Origin: an uncultured Dorea sp.
GTDB lineage: Bacteria; Bacillota; Clostridia; Lachnospirales; Lachnospiraceae
Direction: 5' to 3'
Assembly (NCBI GenBank): GCA_910580235.1
Contig: CAJTVU010000004.1
Coordinates: forward strand, 248,001-312,000
DNA length: 64,000 bases
Below are positions 40,777-49,529 of the stretch, piece after piece (the stretch's first letter is position 1; the number at the start of each line of letters is the position of its first letter). The translations under genes were made by a program, and so were the position numbers. Under the pieces are notes generated by a model, which ran no database searches, was not told where the DNA came from, and was given only the letters and a program-made list of their open reading frames with translations.

Positions 40777-41532
40777 TCATAATATCTTTGAAAGAAATTC
40801 TTGAAGCCTTGTATCTTTCGGGCTCCCGAAGAACTCCTCCGGGCTCCCTTCTTCTTTAATCTGCCCTTCGTCCATAAATACGACCCGTGTCCCTACTTCT
40901 TTGGCAAATCCCATCTCATGCGTCACGACCGCCATCGTCATCCCATCTCTGGCCAGCTGCTTCATAAGCTCCAGTACCTCTCCGACCATCTCCGGGTCGA
41001 GGGCGCTGGTCGGCTCATCGAACAACATCACATCCGGGTCCATAGCAAGAGAACGGATAATAGCGATCCTCTGCTTCTGTCCTCCAGAAAGCTGTTCTGG
41101 ATATACATCCGCCTTATCAAGAAGGCCTACCCTCTCCAGGAGCTCCGTAGCCTTCCGATCCGCTTCCTCCTTCGTCATCTTCTTTAAGACTACCGGGGCA
41201 AGAGTGATATTCTCGCGGATCGTCTTATGCGGGAACAGGTTGAAATGCTGGAACACCATTCCCATCTTCTGGCGATGCAGGTCGATGTCCGTCTTCGGAT
41301 CCGTAATATTCACGCCCTCAAACAGGATCGTCCCCCTTGTCGGCGTCTCGAGAAGGTTCAGAGAGCGCAAAAATGTAGATTTGCCCGATCCGGACGGCCC
41401 GATGATCACAACTACCTCGCCCTTTTTTATCTCTGTCGTAATCCCTTTAAGGACTTCATTCTCGCCAAAGGCTTTCCGCAGATCCTCCACTTGAATCAAT
41501 ACTTCCTGATCAATACTCTTATCAACGCTCAT
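40777..41532 (-). CDS. Polar amino-acid ABC transporter ATPase (GlnQ type)
   Basis: A 251-residue ATPase with Walker A GPSGSGKST, Q-loop MVFQHFNLFPHKTI, signature LSGGQKQRIAIIRSLA and Walker B VMLFDEPTSALDPEMVGEV. The HFNLFPH and DPEMVGEVL forms are typical of polar amino-acid importers. It overlaps the permease gene by 11 bases; third gene of the binding protein-permease-ATPase operon. Confidence 0.94.
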   Translation of the reverse strand: MSVDKSIDQEVLIQVEDLRKAFGENEVLKGITTEIKKGEVVVIIGPSGSGKSTFLRSLNLLETPTRGTILFEGVNITDPKTDIDLHRQKMGMVFQHFNLFPHKTIRENITLAPVVLKKMTKEEADRKATELLERVGLLDKADVYPEQLSGGQKQRIAIIRSLAMDPDVMLFDEPTSALDPEMVGEVLELMKQLARDGMTMAVVTHEMGFAKEVGTRVVFMDEGQIKEEGSPEEFFGSPKDTRLQEFLSKIL

Positions 41533-42211
41533 TTGTCCTCAGCCTCCTTTCAAGCTTATTCATAAAGAAGGTCAGCAACATAACAAGCGCAAGATAAATA
41601 ACGGCTGCCGCCAAAAGAGGCATGAACGCGTCGAATGTCCGGCTCTGGATCACCATCGCCGCTTTTGTCAGATCTTGTTCGCCTATGTAGCCGATGATCG
41701 CCGTCTCCTTAATCAGGACGATCATCTCATTCACCAACGCTGGAAGCACATTCTTAAACGCCTGCGGGATAATGATGAGCCACATCGTCTGACGATAGCT
41801 AAGCCCCAGGCTCCTCCCGGCCTCGGTCTGCCCCGCAGGTATAGACATGATGCCGGAACGGATGATCTCCGCCACATATGCTCCCGAGTTGATACCGAAC
41901 GCAATCCCTCCGATGATTATTGAGTCCATAGAAGACGATCCGAAGACGACCAGATACATAATCAGTATCTGTATCATAGTCGGCGTGCCACGGATGACCG
42001 TCAGATATACTTTGCTCACCGCGTCCAGTATCTTAAATCTCCCTGTCTTGTCATGGTAGGAGCGGATAATCGCTACAAGGAACCCGATAATAACGCCCAG
42101 AAGCAACGCTTCAATGGTAACGATGATCGTCACCTTAAGCCCTCTTACAAGACTGAGCCATCGATCGTCCTGTATAAAATTCGCATAAAACTTTGCTGAA
42201 AAATCTGCCAT
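41522..42211 (-). CDS. Polar amino-acid ABC transporter permease
   Basis: A 229-residue HisM/GlnP-type permease with five hydrophobic helices. The EAA coupling loop is AGRSLGLSYRQTMWLIIIPQAFKNVLPAL, and RGTPTMIQI is typical of this class. It would form a homodimer, as no second permease gene is present. It starts 11 bases after the binding-protein gene. Confidence 0.94.
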   Translation of the reverse strand: MADFSAKFYANFIQDDRWLSLVRGLKVTIIVTIEALLLGVIIGFLVAIIRSYHDKTGRFKILDAVSKVYLTVIRGTPTMIQILIMYLVVFGSSSMDSIIIGGIAFGINSGAYVAEIIRSGIMSIPAGQTEAGRSLGLSYRQTMWLIIIPQAFKNVLPALVNEMIVLIKETAIIGYIGEQDLTKAAMVIQSRTFDAFMPLLAAAVIYLALVMLLTFFMNKLERRLRTNER

Positions 42212-42222
42212 GTTCCCACCTG

Positions 42223-43029
42223 TTATTTCTTAACGATCACTACCTGTGTCGCATTTGCATAAGTATCTGTGAAATCTGCATTCTCTTTTCTCTCTTCTGT
42301 AACCGTCATCCCCGCTGCGCCAAAATCTGCCTTGCCTGCCGCCACGGACGGAAGGATGGAATCAAACTCCATATCCTCGATCTTCAGCTCATATCCAAGC
42401 TTATCGCAGATCGCGCGGGCGATATCTACATCGATCCCTACGATCTCATCTCCTTCATGATACTCATATGGCTCAAACTCCGCATTAGTCGCCATAACAA
42501 GCTGGCCTTTGGAATGGTCTGTGCCTTCTGGAGTCTCATACTGGAAGCTTCCAAGATCGTCGCCAATGTAGTTCGCGATGATCTTCTCAACTGTCCCGTC
42601 CTCCTGCAGCTCTCCAAGGGCGCCGTTCATCTCATCCAGAAGCTCCGTATTCCCTTTCTTTAAGCAGATCGCATACTGCTCATCATCAAAGATATCACTG
42701 ATGATCTCCAGGTTCTCGCTCTTCTCAACAAATTTTGCTGCCGGCTGTGCGTCAATAACGACACAATCAAGCTTTCCTGCCTCCAGCGCCTGTACCGCCG
42801 CTGCTCCCTTCGGATAACGCTTCATCTGGCTGTCGCTCTCTACAATATCGGAACAGGCCAGATCCCCTGTCGTTCCCTGCTGAACGCCGATCGTAAGCCC
42901 CGCAAGATCTTCCGCCGCCGCTACTTCTATCTTTTCAGCCGACTGTCCTCCACTGTTGCTTCCACATGCCGCAAGCGAAACTACACACGCCGACATCAGA
43001 GCCACGCTTAATAACTTTTTCATTTTCAT
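42223..43029 (-). CDS. Circularly permuted amino-acid-binding lipoprotein of an ABC importer
   Basis: A 268-residue lipoprotein (signal 1-21, lipobox LAAC with C22). Both halves of an SBP_bac_3 fold are present but in swapped order. Residues 41-155 (DLAGLTIGVQQGTTGD ... GTVEKIIANYI) normally form the second part; after a linker (156-175) comes the normally N-terminal part, 176-268 (QLVMATNAEFEPYEY ... MTVTEERKENADF ... TQVVIVKK). The new termini fall at the first hinge. The single frame with a proper signal argues against assembly error. GGAGG nine bases before ATG 43029 sets the start. Ligand probably a polar or basic amino acid. Confidence 0.92.
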   Translation of the reverse strand: MKMKKLLSVALMSACVVSLAACGSNSGGQSAEKIEVAAAEDLAGLTIGVQQGTTGDLACSDIVESDSQMKRYPKGAAAVQALEAGKLDCVVIDAQPAAKFVEKSENLEIISDIFDDEQYAICLKKGNTELLDEMNGALGELQEDGTVEKIIANYIGDDLGSFQYETPEGTDHSKGQLVMATNAEFEPYEYHEGDEIVGIDVDIARAICDKLGYELKIEDMEFDSILPSVAAGKADFGAAGMTVTEERKENADFTDTYANATQVVIVKK

Positions 43030-43056
43030 CTCAGTCTTCCTCCAAATCATTTTTTC

Positions 43057-43102
43057 TGCATTTTTATGCAATCATTATACATATTTTATCATGTTCTGTA
43101 AA
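43057..43102 (-). promoter_or_regulatory. Promoter of the amino-acid ABC operon with an ARG-box-like operator
   Basis: Minus-strand TTTACA (43102-43097), 17-base spacer, TATAAT (43079-43074). Immediately downstream, TGCATTTTTATGCA (43057-43070) is a perfect palindrome of the ArgR/AhrC ARG-box type. A related site, TGCACATTTTTATGCA, lies at 43153-43168 over the uppP 3' end. The spacing of about 95 bases would allow looping. Confidence 0.6.
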
Positions 43103-43161
43103 AAAAACAAGTGGCTTTTTCCACATTTTTTCGTGAAATCAGCCACTCATTATGCACATTT

Positions 43162-43989
43162 TTATGCAAACAGCATTCGGATCAGGGTCATAAGTACGAT
43201 CAGTCCGCCAAGGATGATACGGTAATATCCGAATATCTTGAAATCATTCTTCTTAATATAGCTCATTAAGAACTTTATGGACACGATAGAAAGCAAAAAT
43301 GATACAAGACATCCCAGGAGCAAAAGCCCCAGCTCCGCGCCTGTGAAAGCGAACCCAAACTTCACCAGCTTCAGGAAGCTTGCTCCGAACATGGCCGGGA
43401 TCGCCAGAAAGAATGTGAACTCCGCGGCGACCTCCCTGGACACGCCGATAATAAGCGCCCCCACTATAGTAGCGCCGGAACGGGACGTACCCGGGATCAG
43501 CGCAAGCATCTGGAAAAATCCGATCCAGAGCAGCATAGGCACAGACAGATTCGAAATACGCGTGACAGAAGCCTTCCTCCCTGCATTCCGATCCTCCACA
43601 ATGATAAACAGGACACCGTACAAGATCAGCATGACCGCCACCGGGAACGGCTTGTAGAATATCTCATCCAAAATATCATTGAACAGTACTCCTACGACTC
43701 CCGCAGGGATAGAAGCAATCAGTACCTTAATCCACATCTGCCATGTGAGAAGCTTTTGCTTCTGCGTCTTCTTGGGGGAAAAAGGGTTTAATTTATGAAA
43801 ATATATGACCACGACCGCCATGATCGCCCCAAGCTGGATCACTACATTAAACATTTCCATGAACTCTTCGCTCATGCTCGGTGCAAGGAGATCGCCCACA
43901 AGGATCAGATGTCCGGTACTGCTTATCGGCAGCCACTCAGCGATCCCCTCCACGATTCCCAAAATAATTACTTTTATTATGTCTAACAT
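43162..43989 (-). CDS. uppP: Undecaprenyl-diphosphate phosphatase
   Basis: A 275-residue BacA-type membrane enzyme recycling the lipid carrier for peptidoglycan synthesis and giving bacitracin tolerance. The active-site blocks EGIAEWLPISSTGH and PGTSRSGATI are intact among about eight helices. It is read towards the amino-acid ABC operon; an ARG-box-like site overlaps its last codons. Confidence 0.95.
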   Translation of the reverse strand: MLDIIKVIILGIVEGIAEWLPISSTGHLILVGDLLAPSMSEEFMEMFNVVIQLGAIMAVVVIYFHKLNPFSPKKTQKQKLLTWQMWIKVLIASIPAGVVGVLFNDILDEIFYKPFPVAVMLILYGVLFIIVEDRNAGRKASVTRISNLSVPMLLWIGFFQMLALIPGTSRSGATIVGALIIGVSREVAAEFTFFLAIPAMFGASFLKLVKFGFAFTGAELGLLLLGCLVSFLLSIVSIKFLMSYIKKNDFKIFGYYRIILGGLIVLMTLIRMLFA

Positions 43990-44005
43990 CCAACTCTCCT
44001 TCTAT

Positions 44006-44836
44006 CTAGCTTAGTATGTGCCTCTCTATATATCTCGCGACGCCGTCCTCATCATTGGAGCCTGCGATGCCGTCCGCCGCTTCTCTCACTTCCGGCTGCG
44101 CGTTGGCCACAGCGATGCCGGTCCCCGCCATCTGCAGCATTGTAATATCATTAGAGCCATCTCCAAAAGCAAGCATCTCCTCCGGACTGATCCCAAGCCT
44201 TTCCCCAAGCACAGCGAGAGCGGCTCCTTTATGCACGCCCGCTCCATTGACCTCCACATTATTGCCAAGGGCGCCCGCGACCTCTATGCCGCTCATCTTC
44301 TGAAGCCTTGCATAACATGCTTCCCTCTCCCCCCAGTCCGCAAAAAGGCCTTGCAGCTTATCCACCGCCCGTCTTTCTCGCTCAAACATCCCCTCCAGAT
44401 CTTCTACAGGAACCCTGGTCCTCGTTATATAATCCGTCACAGCTTTCGTGTGTATATACCGCTCCACTCTGGAAAGCTTCTCCTTCTCAATATATCCCTG
44501 CCCATCGTAGAACACTTCCCGCATTGTATCATATTCCTGTAAGATAGCCAATACTTCTTTTGCTTTTTCATAAGAAAGAAGATCCTCACGTACCGTCCTC
44601 CCCGTGGCCATCTCGATAAGCCTTGCTCCATTGGATGTGACTGCATAACGGACTCCTGGAAAACAGTAGAGGTCTTCTGGAACGCCCCGGATCGGCCTTC
44701 CGGTGGCAGGGACGATCTCAATCCCTCTGGCAGCCGCCTCTTCCAGTATCTTTCTTGTATAGGATGTAATCTCTTTGCTCGTTGTAAGAAGCGTTCCGTC
44801 TAAGTCAAACGCGATCAGCTTAATCTCTTTGCCCAT
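44006..44836 (-). CDS. Cof-type HAD-superfamily phosphatase
   Basis: A 276-residue HAD hydrolase with DLDGTLL at about 10-16 (nucleophile and acid Asp), the type IIB cap, a Lys in VHKGAAL, and the GDGSNDITML metal site. Such enzymes dephosphorylate sugar phosphates or flavin/PLP precursors; substrate not predictable. Sixteen bases before uppP, so possibly co-transcribed. Confidence 0.9.
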   Translation of the reverse strand: MGKEIKLIAFDLDGTLLTTSKEITSYTRKILEEAAARGIEIVPATGRPIRGVPEDLYCFPGVRYAVTSNGARLIEMATGRTVREDLLSYEKAKEVLAILQEYDTMREVFYDGQGYIEKEKLSRVERYIHTKAVTDYITRTRVPVEDLEGMFERERRAVDKLQGLFADWGEREACYARLQKMSGIEVAGALGNNVEVNGAGVHKGAALAVLGERLGISPEEMLAFGDGSNDITMLQMAGTGIAVANAQPEVREAADGIAGSNDEDGVARYIERHILS

Positions 44837-44953
44837 AAATGACCAAATCCTTTCGTACCTTCATAGAACACAGCTTTGTATCTTTTTCCATATTCATTCT
44901 ATGTTCCATTCTAACAAACTTTCCTCTATAAAGCAAACTCAGACAATATCTTA

Positions 44954-46852
44954 TCAGTCTGCATTGCTCGCCGCAACCTTTACTCTGCTCCACAGATTAC
45001 CGATCGTCTGCTTCGTCGCTTCATTATACACGAACACTTCGTCATTCTCGTTTCCTGTGCGCGGGATATAGGCGTCAATACCCTCATAGTCCCCGCCCGG
45101 CCCATAAATGACCTCTATGACCTCCTGATTTGCAGAAGTGTAGCCCACATAGCTGGAATTATCATATGCTCCGTCATAGTCTGTCGCATAATTGATAAAT
45201 GCATGCGCCAGCTCCGGGCTCCTGGCGTTCTTCGGGATGACCATAGCGTCTGACCACAGGTTCGTTCCACTTTCCGGCATGTAATAGCCCATATCCTCAT
45301 TCTCATTCATAACATACACCGCATCACCTGAGTAGATCAGGCCCAGCGCCTTTCTTCCTTGCGCCATGTTATCAATGATCTCATCTGTAACAATCTCTGT
45401 GTCCATCGTCGCCACACACTTAACGAGCCACTCATACGCCTCCTGAAGCTCTGCTTCACTCTCCGTGTTCATGGAGTAGCCAAGGTTTTTTAACGCCATC
45501 ATAAAAGAATCCCTCTCCGAATCATAGAGGTATACGTCTCCCTTATATTTCTCATTGAGAAAAATCCCAAACCCCTGCTCCTCAAGATCCTTAATGTCCA
45601 CCTTTGTCTTATCATAAACAATTCCAACCGTACCCCAAAAATATGGAACGGAATAGTCATTATCCGGGTCGTAGGGGAGCCCTCTGACCGCATCTGAGAG
45701 CTTATCCATACAGTCAAGCTTAGAGTGATCCAGCTTCTGCAAGAGATCTTCCTGTATCAGACGCTCGATCATATAATCGCTTGGTACGAGAATGTCATAA
45801 GATTCCCCGTTCGCCACTTTGATGTACATCTGCTCATTCAAGTCAAAGTTCTCCATGACCACTGTAGCCCCCGTCTCCTCCTCAAAATCCCCGATAATAT
45901 TCTCCCCGATATACTCTCCCCAAATATAAAGGTGAAGCGTCTGCCCCTCGAACGGACGGTCTGCACCGCCCTTCTCGATCCCCCCGAAAATAACGACCGC
46001 CGTCAGGGCTCCGCAGACTGCCGCTACTGGAAGCAGCCCGATCCGCCTTCCGACCGTCTCCTTCTTCTCCCTCCTTGCCATCAGCGCCGGCGCCAGATTA
46101 ATAATCAGGAGCGCCGCCGTGATGATCACGACTACAAGTGTGGAGATCGCATTGATGCTCGGATTTACCCGTTTGCTCATTGTATACACCATAATGCTTA
46201 AGTTCTTCACACCTCTCCCCGTCACAAAGTAAGAGATAATGAAATCGTCCACAGACATCGTAAATGCGATCAGCGCGCCTGATACGATGCCCGGTGTGAT
46301 CTGCGGCACAATAACTTTCGTAAGCGCCCGCCATGGAGTCGCCCCCAAATCCATAGCCGCATCTGCAAGGTTCGGATCTAAAGATTTGATCTTCGGCATG
46401 ACTGAGAGCATCACATAAGGGATGCAAAAAGCAATATGAGCCAGCAGCATGGTCATATACCCCTTCTCAATCCTGAATGTAATGAACAGCAGCATGAAGC
46501 CGATCGCTGTTACGATCTCCGGGTTCATGATCGGCAAATTGTTGATCTGCGACAGCAGATCCCGGACGATCTTCCTGGATCTGCTAAGCCCGATCGCCGC
46601 GATCGTGCCTGCCACCGTAGATATGAACGTAGCAAGGAGCGCAATACTGAACGTCGTATACAACGCCTCCATCATATCTTTTGACTTCAGCATATGCTCA
46701 TACCACCGCAGAGAAAAACCTGCGAAATTCGTCAATGACTTCCCGTCGTTAAAGGAAAACACGATCATATATGCTATCGGAAGATAGAAAAATACGATTA
46801 TAAGGAGCATCATTATCTTTCCGAAAGCCTTTCTGTTCCTCCTCATCTTCAC
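44954..46852 (-). CDS. Spermidine/putrescine ABC transporter: permease PotC fused to binding protein PotD
   Basis: A 632-residue fusion. Residues 1-265 are a PotC-type permease with six helices and the EAA loop DLGATPWRALTKVIVPQI; a further helix near 275-290 leads to an extracellular PotD-type domain (about 303-632, beginning near LHLYIWGEYIGENII). Polyamine-binding features such as YDILVPSDYM and PYFWGTVGIVYD are visible. Tethering replaces a free lipoprotein. It overlaps potB by four bases. Fusions of this kind occur in other Firmicutes. Confidence 0.92.
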   Translation of the reverse strand: MKMRRNRKAFGKIMMLLIIVFFYLPIAYMIVFSFNDGKSLTNFAGFSLRWYEHMLKSKDMMEALYTTFSIALLATFISTVAGTIAAIGLSRSRKIVRDLLSQINNLPIMNPEIVTAIGFMLLFITFRIEKGYMTMLLAHIAFCIPYVMLSVMPKIKSLDPNLADAAMDLGATPWRALTKVIVPQITPGIVSGALIAFTMSVDDFIISYFVTGRGVKNLSIMVYTMSKRVNPSINAISTLVVVIITAALLIINLAPALMARREKKETVGRRIGLLPVAAVCGALTAVVIFGGIEKGGADRPFEGQTLHLYIWGEYIGENIIGDFEEETGATVVMENFDLNEQMYIKVANGESYDILVPSDYMIERLIQEDLLQKLDHSKLDCMDKLSDAVRGLPYDPDNDYSVPYFWGTVGIVYDKTKVDIKDLEEQGFGIFLNEKYKGDVYLYDSERDSFMMALKNLGYSMNTESEAELQEAYEWLVKCVATMDTEIVTDEIIDNMAQGRKALGLIYSGDAVYVMNENEDMGYYMPESGTNLWSDAMVIPKNARSPELAHAFINYATDYDGAYDNSSYVGYTSANQEVIEVIYGPGGDYEGIDAYIPRTGNENDEVFVYNEATKQTIGNLWSRVKVAASNAD

Positions 46853-47736
46853 GCCCCCCTTCCTCTGCCTGCCATGCCTTTTCCTTCAGATCGCCCTCCC
46901 TTTTCGAGATCGTCGCCGCGGCTGTGAGCCTCGGCCTTACGCACTGCCATCATAAGGAGCATCATGATGGCCGCCATAATCATAGAGATAGCGCTTCCGA
47001 AATTCCATTCTCCTACAGTAATGAACTGGTTCTCAATCATATTCCCAATCAGGAAGTACTGTCCGCCTCCTAAAAGCTTCGGAATAAAGAAAGAGCTCAC
47101 CGCGGGCAGGAACACAAGCGTGATCCCATTGATAACTCCTGGGATAGAAAGCGGCAGCGTGACGCGTCTGAACGTCTGCGCTGGGCTGGCTCCAAGATCT
47201 GCGCTGGCCTCCAGAAGAGAATTGTCCATCTTGCTTAAGGAAGCCTGGATCTGCAAGATCATGAATGGAAGGAAGTTATACACCATGCCAAGCAGCACCG
47301 CTCCTTCTGTATATAAAAGCTCCATATCTCCAAGCCCGAGAGCGCCAAAAATCCTCTGGATCAGCCCTCCCTCGCTTAAAAGCCCAATCCACGCATACGT
47401 CCTTACAAGCATATTGATCCACATAGGGATCGTAATGCACAGGATCAGGGCATTCTGCACCTTCTCCCTGCTGCGCGCGATAACGTACGCCGCCGGATAG
47501 CCAAGGATAAGGCAGATAACCGTCGTCTTCACTGCAATCATCAACGAACGCCAGAGGATTAGTAAAAAGTCACGGTCGGTAAAGAACTTAATATAATGCT
47601 CAAGCGAAAAGGAAAACGGGATAATGCTGTTGCCGCGCTCCATAAAAGAGTATACAGCGATAAGCCCCATAGGGAGCACCAACATTAACGCCGCCCACAC
47701 GATGTATGGCAGTGCCAGTTGTGAGAACCGCTTCAT
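46849..47736 (-). CDS. potB: Spermidine/putrescine ABC transporter permease PotB
   Basis: A 295-residue permease with six helices and the EAA motif DLGASPAQTFRRVTLPLSIPG. It pairs with the PotC part of the next gene. Its start codon overlaps the potA stop by one base. The C-terminal tail is charged and glycine-rich. Confidence 0.93.
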   Translation of the reverse strand: MKRFSQLALPYIVWAALMLVLPMGLIAVYSFMERGNSIIPFSFSLEHYIKFFTDRDFLLILWRSLMIAVKTTVICLILGYPAAYVIARSREKVQNALILCITIPMWINMLVRTYAWIGLLSEGGLIQRIFGALGLGDMELLYTEGAVLLGMVYNFLPFMILQIQASLSKMDNSLLEASADLGASPAQTFRRVTLPLSIPGVINGITLVFLPAVSSFFIPKLLGGGQYFLIGNMIENQFITVGEWNFGSAISMIMAAIMMLLMMAVRKAEAHSRGDDLEKGGRSEGKGMAGRGRGA

Positions 47737-49313
47737 TAATATCCCACCTTAGACATGACATGGATGTCTTCCGGGAAGAATGTCAGGCCGACCTCCTGGC
47801 CCTCCTCAGAATAATCCGTCGTATGTATCTTGAATTCACGCCCTGTTGTAGAGAATGTGATCTTATACACGCCTTCTGTCATATTTTCTGCATCAAAATC
47901 ATAATCGACGCTGATGTCAACGCTCTGATCCTCATTGCTCAGCTTCCACCCCTGCGCTCCTGCCCATGTCTTAAGATCTGTGTCAAGAGCCTGAGACTCT
48001 CGTATCTCGTCCACCGTCTTAAAGAAGTTGAACGCCATGACCGCCTCATTTGCCTTCTCATTCTTCACGAATGGCTGATCAACGACAAAAATGGTACGCA
48101 CGATGCTTGTCCCGTTCACAGTAGTAAACGTAACCGGATACTGTCCTTCCTCTTCAGACAGCTCATACTCGACTTTCGCGATAGAAATGAACTCATCGCT
48201 CTCTACCTCCCATGCCTGTGCGTTGGAGAGGGCAATGATCTCCTTGTCATCCAGATCTGCCACATCGTCAATGTCTACATAAAAGTTGTTGGCGCTGATC
48301 TTCTCTTTCCCGTTCTCACTTGTCACATCCTGATCCCGGATCACGCGCATATTAACCGTGACGCTCGTACCCGGGACAGTCTCTACCATAATCTCATAGT
48401 GGACGCCCTTGAACAGAACGCTTAAGACCTCCCCTGTCATCTTGCCGTCTCTCACATCCACAATGTCAATGTCCTCCGGCCGGATGACTACATCCACTTT
48501 CTCATTCTCCTTAAACCCAAAGTCCACACAGTCAAATATAATATCATCAAACTGTACCTTATAGTCCTCCAACATCACGGCAGACAGGATATTGCTCTCC
48601 CCGATGAACTGCGCCACAAAACGGTTCGCCGGCTCATTGTAGATATCCTGCGGCGTCCCCACCTGCTGGATCTCCCCATTCTTCATGACAACGATCTTGT
48701 CAGACATGGTAAGCGCCTCCTCCTGATCGTGGGTCACAAAGATAAATGTGATACCGACTTCTTGCTGGATCCGTTTCAATTCATACTGCATCTCTTTTCG
48801 AAGCTTTAGATCAAGGGCTGCCAGAGGCTCGTCAAGAAGCAGGACTTTCGGCTCGTTTACGAGGGCTCTTGCGATCGCTACCCGCTGCTGCTGCCCGCCG
48901 GACAGCAGAGTCGTATTCTTATCCTCATACCCCTCCAGGCCGATAAGCTTTAGCATCTTCATCACTTTCTGGTCAATGATATCCTTGCTCACCTTTTTAA
49001 TCTTAAGACCGAAAGCAATATTCTCATATACGCTCAAATGAGGGAACAGCGCGTATTTCTGGAACACTGTATTAAGCTCCCTCTCATAAGGCGGCCTGTC
49101 GCTGATCTCCTCGCCGTCAAATATCACTTTTCCTTCGTCGGCAGGAAGGAACCCTCCCAATATCCGAAGAAGTGTTGTCTTCCCACATCCGCTTGGCCCA
49201 AGCAGGGTCACGAATTCATTTTCATAAATATCCAAATTTATCCCTTTTAATACGATCTGCCCGTCAAAGTTCTTTACAATACCGCGAAATTCAATGATTT
49301 TCTTTTCTTCCAT
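47736..49313 (-). CDS. potA: Spermidine/putrescine ABC transporter ATPase PotA with an insert in its TOBE domain
   Basis: Residues 1-240 are a normal ATPase: Walker A GPSGCGKTT at 39-47, LSGGQQQ at 137-143, VLLLDEPLAALD at 157-168. The regulatory TOBE region begins normally (VVIRPEDIDI at 275-284, HYEIMVETVPG) and ends normally (EVGLTFFPEDIHVM at 507-520), but residues about 330-487 are extra. The insert contains two similar units, each with an AQxW motif, then a V.Y strand and GxYxxTFxT, like immunoglobulin-like repeats of surface proteins. Total 525 residues against about 370 normally. ATG 49313 chosen over 49337. Confidence 0.9.
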   Translation of the reverse strand: MEEKKIIEFRGIVKNFDGQIVLKGINLDIYENEFVTLLGPSGCGKTTLLRILGGFLPADEGKVIFDGEEISDRPPYERELNTVFQKYALFPHLSVYENIAFGLKIKKVSKDIIDQKVMKMLKLIGLEGYEDKNTTLLSGGQQQRVAIARALVNEPKVLLLDEPLAALDLKLRKEMQYELKRIQQEVGITFIFVTHDQEEALTMSDKIVVMKNGEIQQVGTPQDIYNEPANRFVAQFIGESNILSAVMLEDYKVQFDDIIFDCVDFGFKENEKVDVVIRPEDIDIVDVRDGKMTGEVLSVLFKGVHYEIMVETVPGTSVTVNMRVIRDQDVTSENGKEKISANNFYVDIDDVADLDDKEIIALSNAQAWEVESDEFISIAKVEYELSEEEGQYPVTFTTVNGTSIVRTIFVVDQPFVKNEKANEAVMAFNFFKTVDEIRESQALDTDLKTWAGAQGWKLSNEDQSVDISVDYDFDAENMTEGVYKITFSTTGREFKIHTTDYSEEGQEVGLTFFPEDIHVMSKVGY

Positions 49314-49421
49314 CCCAGTCCTCCCTTCCTGTAGCATCCTTGCTCCGTCGCCTTGTCTTTACGCTCAGAACATCATCCAGCCTAATTATACATGTTTTTA
49401 TCTAGATTGCAAGCGGAAAAG

Positions 49422-49491
49422 CCCCGCGGGAACATCGTCATAACGAAAAGCTTTTCTGCTCCTCTTTGTCCATGACCATATTCCCGCGGGG
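49422..49491 (-). terminator. Long hairpin between the hydrogenase operon and potA
   Basis: CCCCGCGGGAA (49422-49432) and TTCCCGCGGGG (49481-49491) pair perfectly; the loop contains another palindrome, GAAAAGCTTTTC (49445-49456). Leftwards the stem is followed by CTTTTCC, so it may terminate the hydrogenase transcript. A 13-codon frame starting with ATG lies within the loop on the minus strand. An attenuator role in front of potA is the alternative. Confidence 0.6.
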
Positions 49492-49529
49492 ATTATGTCC
49501 CGTCCCTCTGGGCTAATTGTCTCTTTCTC

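Noticed and set aside
42223..43029. Assembly rearrangement creating the lobe-swapped binding protein
   Set aside because: The signal peptide, lipobox, both halves and linker share one uninterrupted frame with a normal ribosome-binding site, and the operon follows directly.
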